64,000 nucleotides of DNA, taken from positions 403,686-467,685 of the forward strand of contig NZ_JACFTB010000005.1 of NCBI RefSeq assembly GCF_014281965.1, in the 5' to 3' direction. The position numbers were made by a program, and so were the translations under genes. A model generated the notes under the pieces. The model made no database searches and was not told the origin of the DNA. It saw nothing but the letters and a program-made list of their open reading frames with translations. Shown here piece by piece: positions 60,666-64,000 of this stretch; positions within the stretch are counted from its first letter, which is position 1, and the number at the start of each line of letters is the position of its first letter. The DNA is from Rhodococcus sp. BP22. Its GTDB lineage: Bacteria; Actinomycetota; Actinomycetes; Mycobacteriales; Mycobacteriaceae.

Positions 60666-62732
60666 TCAGGCGCAGGTATCGTCGGCGGCGTTCGTGAACG
60701 ACAGATCCTCGGGCAATGGCGCGCCCTCGGTCGAACCCTGAACTCGAGTGGCTTCGATCGGCTCACCGAACGCCGTCGGGGCAGTGGTGTACCCGGGATA
60801 GTCCGAGCCGAGCACGACCTCGACGATGCTGTCGAGCCCCTGCGCTTGCTCGATGACTGCACCGGGGATCGCCGACGCAACCGTGGCGGCCTCGGATTCC
60901 TGGCCCTCCGAGAAGCGGACGACGGTCTGCTTGGCTGTTCCGACGAAGTTACCGACATCGAGAATCTGGAAACCATAGGTGGACAGTTCGCTGGACGCAG
61001 TGGCCGCCATCCCCACCATCTCGGAAGCATTGGAGACCTGGATCGAGACTGTCGTCGGATCGACTGCCAGCAGCGGCGCTGTCGGTTGAATCGACGGCTC
61101 CGCGCTGGGCGGCGGGTCTTGACGTTCTTCGCCGGGCAACGGCTCATCGTTGATGATGGCACTGAAGATCACGGCAATGGCGTCGTCGATCGGGATCTCG
61201 TTGCCCCAGTCGTTGGTGCCCGAAGTGGGGATCGTCAGGAAGGTGACGGCTCCAGCATCGACGTTCTGCAGGGAACGACCGAGAGTGACGAGGTCTTTGG
61301 TCTTCACGTTCTCCACGAAGGTATCGCTGGTGAAAGCACCGACGAACCCGTTGAGCTTGCCTGGGTCGAGCAGGACCTTGTTCGAGAGCGCAGACCGAAG
61401 GAGAGAGGACAGGAACCGCTGTTGACGCTTGATACGCCCGTAATCGCCATTGCCCTCGCTTTCCACGTTGCGCGCACGTACGTAGTTCAGGGCCGTGCGG
61501 CCGTCGATACGCTGCTCCCCAGCTGTTGCCAGGACAGTGCCGAGTTCGTAGTCGACCAGGGGCTGTGGCGTGCAGACTTCGACGCCACCGACCTCGTCCA
61601 CCATCGATTCGAATCCGGCGAAGTCCATACCGACGAAGTGGCTGATCTTCAAACCGGAGATCTTCTGGATCGTTTTGACGAGGCACTTGGGCCCGCCGAG
61701 CGCATAGGTCGCGTTGAGCTTGTCGCCGTCCGCGGACGGGTACATCTCACCGGTGTACGTGTTGGTGGAATTGTCGAAGCCCTCGCATTCAGGGCGAACA
61801 ACGTCGAGGTCGCGTGGGAACGAGACTGCGACGACACGGCTTCGATCAGCAGGAATGTTGACCAACATGACGGTATCCGAGCGGGCGCCTTCGGCATCGG
61901 CCACCGTGCCTGCGCCGACCTCGCCACTGGCACCGGTACGAGTGTCCGTACCGACGATCAGATAAGTCTCGTCACCATATTGACCGGCGGCGTCCACGAC
62001 GTCCGTCGAATCCAGGTCCAGGGCGGCGACCTGTGCAAAGCCTTGGTCGGTACTACGAAGATATCCCCAGACCATTCCGGTGAGAGCAAGCGCGAGAACG
62101 GCGACGAGGGAGACGAATCCGCGGCCGATATTGCGGAGGCGCTTTTGTCGGCGCACCTTGCTCATGGCCAGTCGGGTCAGGACCGGCCGATCATCGGTGG
62201 GGGTGCCGACGGCTTCGGGCAGCGCGACAACCGGGGGTGGGCTCACCGGCGGCGGCGTCGAGTCCGTGATCGGGTCGATCTTTTCCGTGGGGTCATCAAC
62301 GTCGGGCCGGCTGGGCCACGCGCGAACAGACGGCGTCTCGGCGGGTGGTTCGTCGTCGGCCATCTTGTCCACGAGGTCGGCAACCGATACCGAGTCGGAC
62401 TTTCGAGAGGAACGCTTACCTAGCCGGTTGAATTTGCCGCTGGGGGTTTCGCTGTCCGCGGACTTGGCGGTCGGCTCGGGCACCTTGCGGCCGGAGGCGG
62501 GTGGTGAGGATGCGGGCGGTGAGGACGCGGGTGGCACCGGCGCGCTACTCGGTGACCGAGGCTCGTGGGAGATTCGGGAGATCGGACGCTCCCAGGGAGC
62601 TCGTCCTTCGGGCGCAGGTGGGCTCGAGTCTCGATCGTCACCCACGAATGTGAACCTGACCTTCCGCGTATCTCTCTTACCGCCGAGTCGGGCGATCCCC
62701 GCAATGATACTGAGGAAACCTGTGGGGTCCAC
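60666..62732 (-). CDS. LytR-CpsA-Psr (LCP) family cell-wall ligase with LytR_C domain
   Basis: A 688-residue membrane protein. The first 215 residues are cytoplasmic and disordered, rich in Pro, Ser, Asp and Arg. One helix (RGFVSLVAVLALALTGMVWGYL) spans the membrane. The external LCP domain holds LIVGTDTRTG, ARSDTVMLVNIPADRSRVVAVSFPRDL (catalytic Arg and Asp), LNATYALGGPKCL and NYVRARN. The LytR_C domain (TVSIQVSNASEMVGMAATAS) ends it. LCP enzymes join arabinogalactan or other glycopolymers to peptidoglycan in mycolic-acid bacteria. The equivalent gene, Rv0822c, also follows dus. It starts 30 bp after the dusB stop. Confidence 0.92.
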   Translation of the reverse strand: MDPTGFLSIIAGIARLGGKRDTRKVRFTFVGDDRDSSPPAPEGRAPWERPISRISHEPRSPSSAPVPPASSPPASSPPASGRKVPEPTAKSADSETPSGKFNRLGKRSSRKSDSVSVADLVDKMADDEPPAETPSVRAWPSRPDVDDPTEKIDPITDSTPPPVSPPPVVALPEAVGTPTDDRPVLTRLAMSKVRRQKRLRNIGRGFVSLVAVLALALTGMVWGYLRSTDQGFAQVAALDLDSTDVVDAAGQYGDETYLIVGTDTRTGASGEVGAGTVADAEGARSDTVMLVNIPADRSRVVAVSFPRDLDVVRPECEGFDNSTNTYTGEMYPSADGDKLNATYALGGPKCLVKTIQKISGLKISHFVGMDFAGFESMVDEVGGVEVCTPQPLVDYELGTVLATAGEQRIDGRTALNYVRARNVESEGNGDYGRIKRQQRFLSSLLRSALSNKVLLDPGKLNGFVGAFTSDTFVENVKTKDLVTLGRSLQNVDAGAVTFLTIPTSGTNDWGNEIPIDDAIAVIFSAIINDEPLPGEERQDPPPSAEPSIQPTAPLLAVDPTTVSIQVSNASEMVGMAATASSELSTYGFQILDVGNFVGTAKQTVVRFSEGQESEAATVASAIPGAVIEQAQGLDSIVEVVLGSDYPGYTTAPTAFGEPIEATRVQGSTEGAPLPEDLSFTNAADDTCA

Positions 62733-62762
62733 CCCGACCGATCCTCGCGGTCGTGACCTCGG

Positions 62763-63902
62763 TCAGCCGCCGGAATTCATCAAATCTGCTCCGACCGGCA
62801 CTCGATCGTCCTCGGGGTCATCGAGCCACCCCTCGGGCAGCGACACAACGCCGGGCGAACCTTGTCTGCCACGTGGGCCTTCGGCATCTTTCGGGAATGC
62901 CACCGTCGGGTCGAGTTGGCCGAGCAGATCATCCAACTCGGTCAAAGTCTTCACCAATGCCATCGCTACGCGCAGATCGGATCCGGCTGGGAAACCGCGC
63001 AGGTACCACGACACATGCTTGCGCAGTTCACGAAGACCCTTGCTCTCGCCATGGTGTGCAGCCAGCAGTTCGGCATGGCGACGAATGATGACGGCGACCT
63101 CGCCTAGTGTCGGGGGCGTAGGCTCCGCGCGCCCTGCGAAGCGTGCACTGAGTTCGGCGAACAGCCACGGACGTCCCAGACATCCCCGACCGACGACGAC
63201 TCCGTCGCAACCGGTTTCGGCCATCATGCGAACCGCGTCCGAAGCCGAGAAAATATCACCGTTGCCGAGAATAGGGACATCGGTGACATGCTCCTTCAAC
63301 CGAGCGATCTCACTCCAGTCGGCTGTACCCGAATAACGCTGCGAGGCGGTACGCGCGTGCAGCGCCACAGCTGCCGCACCTTCGCCTGCCGCGATTCGGC
63401 CGGCGTCGAGGTGGGTGTGATGCTCCTCGTCGATACCGACGCGGAACTTGACCGTCACCGGAATCGACGTTCCCTCTGTCGCTTTCACCGCAGCCGCGAC
63501 GATGCGTCCGAACAGCTTGCGCTTGTAGGGGAGCGCGGCGCCGCCGCCTTTCCTCGTCACCTTCGGGACCGGGCAACCGAAGTTCAGGTCGATGTGGTCG
63601 GCGAGGTTGTCATCGACGATCATCTTCGCCGCGGCGTAAGTCGTGTCCGGATCGACGGTGTAGAGCTGCAGTGACCGCGGGGTTTCGGTCGGACCGAAGG
63701 TAGTCATGTGCATCGTGGCTGGCTGGCGCTCGACGAGCGCACGAGCAGTGACCATCTCGCAGACATACAGACCGGACGTACTGCCGGCGCGCGCTATCTC
63801 CTGCTCTCGGCACAATGTGCGGAACGCCACATTGGTCACACCTGCCATCGGAGCGAGAACAACGGGACTGTTCAGCTCGAGCGAGCCGATCTGCAATGTC
63901 AT
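62763..63902 (-). CDS. dusB: tRNA-dihydrouridine synthase (DusB/Nif3 type)
   Basis: An FMN enzyme of 379 residues that reduces uridine in the tRNA D-loop. Start MTLQIGSLELNSPVVLAPMAGVTNVAFR with the FMN-binding APMAGVT. The catalytic cysteine is in IDLNFGCPVPKVTRKGGGAAL. Other parts are VPVTVKFRVGID, ALHARTASQRYSG, PILGNGDIFSASDAVRMM and DGVVVGRGCLGRPWLF. The ATG at 63902 matches the family N-terminus; an upstream frame of 24 residues is not conserved. A C-terminal tail of about 45 residues is variable. It probably shares a transcript with the LCP gene. Confidence 0.94.
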   Translation of the reverse strand: MTLQIGSLELNSPVVLAPMAGVTNVAFRTLCREQEIARAGSTSGLYVCEMVTARALVERQPATMHMTTFGPTETPRSLQLYTVDPDTTYAAAKMIVDDNLADHIDLNFGCPVPKVTRKGGGAALPYKRKLFGRIVAAAVKATEGTSIPVTVKFRVGIDEEHHTHLDAGRIAAGEGAAAVALHARTASQRYSGTADWSEIARLKEHVTDVPILGNGDIFSASDAVRMMAETGCDGVVVGRGCLGRPWLFAELSARFAGRAEPTPPTLGEVAVIIRRHAELLAAHHGESKGLRELRKHVSWYLRGFPAGSDLRVAMALVKTLTELDDLLGQLDPTVAFPKDAEGPRGRQGSPGVVSLPEGWLDDPEDDRVPVGADLMNSGG

Positions 63903-63938
63903 GGGAGAAGCCTCTTGGATCTGTGGACGGAAGAAATG

Positions 63939-63976
63939 CCGTGTGCCCGGCACCGATACCGGTACCGGGCACACGG
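63939..63976. terminator. Hairpin at the right edge of the window
   Basis: CCGTGTGCCCGG (63939-63950) is the reverse complement of CCGGGCACACGG (63965-63976), with a 14-nt loop. It most likely ends the minus-strand gene entering from beyond the window; it also precedes dusB. Confidence 0.7.
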
Positions 63977-63985
63977 AGTTTCAGT

Positions 63986-64000
63986 TCAGGAGGCGCGAGC
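63986..64000 (-). CDS. Possible last codons of the next gene (beyond the window)
   Basis: Reading inward from the edge gives Ala-Arg-Ala-Ser and a TGA (63988-63986), 10 bp before the edge hairpin. By synteny with M. tuberculosis the next gene could be an acyl-ACP desaturase (desA1), but four codons cannot prove that. Confidence 0.25.
   Translation of the reverse strand, partial: ARAS

Noticed and set aside
60657..62423. 588-codon open frame antisense to the LCP gene
   Set aside because: It is a shadow of a gene with clear LCP and LytR_C motifs on the other strand.

Overview
The window is high-GC actinobacterial chromosome, most likely from Rhodococcus or a close mycolic-acid relative. Three things point there: a mycothiol synthase (MshD), LmeA-, LCP- and LppP/LprE-type envelope proteins, and a gene order that follows the Mycobacterium tuberculosis stretch from about Rv0772 (purD) to Rv0823c (dus) almost step by step. 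I see no prophage, insertion sequence, CRISPR array, tRNA or rRNA gene. The foreign-looking or decaying material is confined to the iron region, one AbiEi/DUF559 gene, and a few repeats and gene relics.

Layout. 1-8000: a HIT protein (cut by the window edge), purD, an AbiEi/DUF559 protein with a palindromic operator, thiM, a PLP aminotransferase, threonine aldolase, a TetR regulator and purB. 7950-17150: a HAD phosphatase, a second HIT protein, then an iron-siderophore block made of two FecCD permeases, an ATPase, a lipoprotein receptor, a siderophore-interacting protein fused to a degenerate O-methyltransferase-like domain, a second siderophore-interacting protein and an orphan FetB-like permease. 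It contains two IdeR/DtxR-like boxes and the 3' relic of a 2,3-dihydroxybenzoate dehydrogenase gene. 17140-30800: an MFS exporter, purC-ptrB, a C4-dicarboxylate two-component system with dctA, glutathione peroxidase, a DUF2334 protein, a lipoprotein, an MBL-fold hydrolase, purS-purQ, a VOC relic and an M18 aminopeptidase. 30850-39700: purL, a membrane alpha/beta hydrolase, a CPBP protease, a sterol-carrier-like protein, purF, purM and a DUF3073 protein. 39830-48000: a YgfZ-type folate-binding protein, a PabC-type lyase and cydABDC. 48000-64000: a nitrobindin-like protein with a coupled membrane microprotein, a cutinase-like protein, the cysteine-related DUF1416/rhodanese/DUF4395 operon behind a polycysteine mini-ORF, a thioredoxin, LmeA, glnR, mshD, pstSCAB, phoU, an LCP protein and dusB.

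How the genes work together. The backbone is de novo purine synthesis (purD, B, C, S, Q, L, F, M) spread over 39 kb as separate units. Three of the pur promoters carry the same TAGACT -10 hexamer, and several other units look leaderless (a TANNNT box 6-8 nt before the start codon). Around this sit self-contained modules for iron-siderophore uptake, C4-dicarboxylate uptake, cytochrome bd respiration, sulfur/cysteine handling, nitrogen control, mycothiol synthesis and phosphate uptake.

The least expected signals are: (i) a 32/33-bp tandem repeat family that fills the space just upstream of the -10 boxes of purB, ygfZ and pabC; (ii) a polycysteine leaderless mini-ORF upstream of the rhodanese operon; (iii) the siderophore-reductase/pseudo-methyltransferase fusion with a 34-bp perfect palindrome at its domain border; (iv) a predicted three-way-junction RNA after cydC; and (v) a 32-residue membrane protein translationally coupled to the nitrobindin-like gene. 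All functional statements rest on motif reading and family knowledge; no database search was run.
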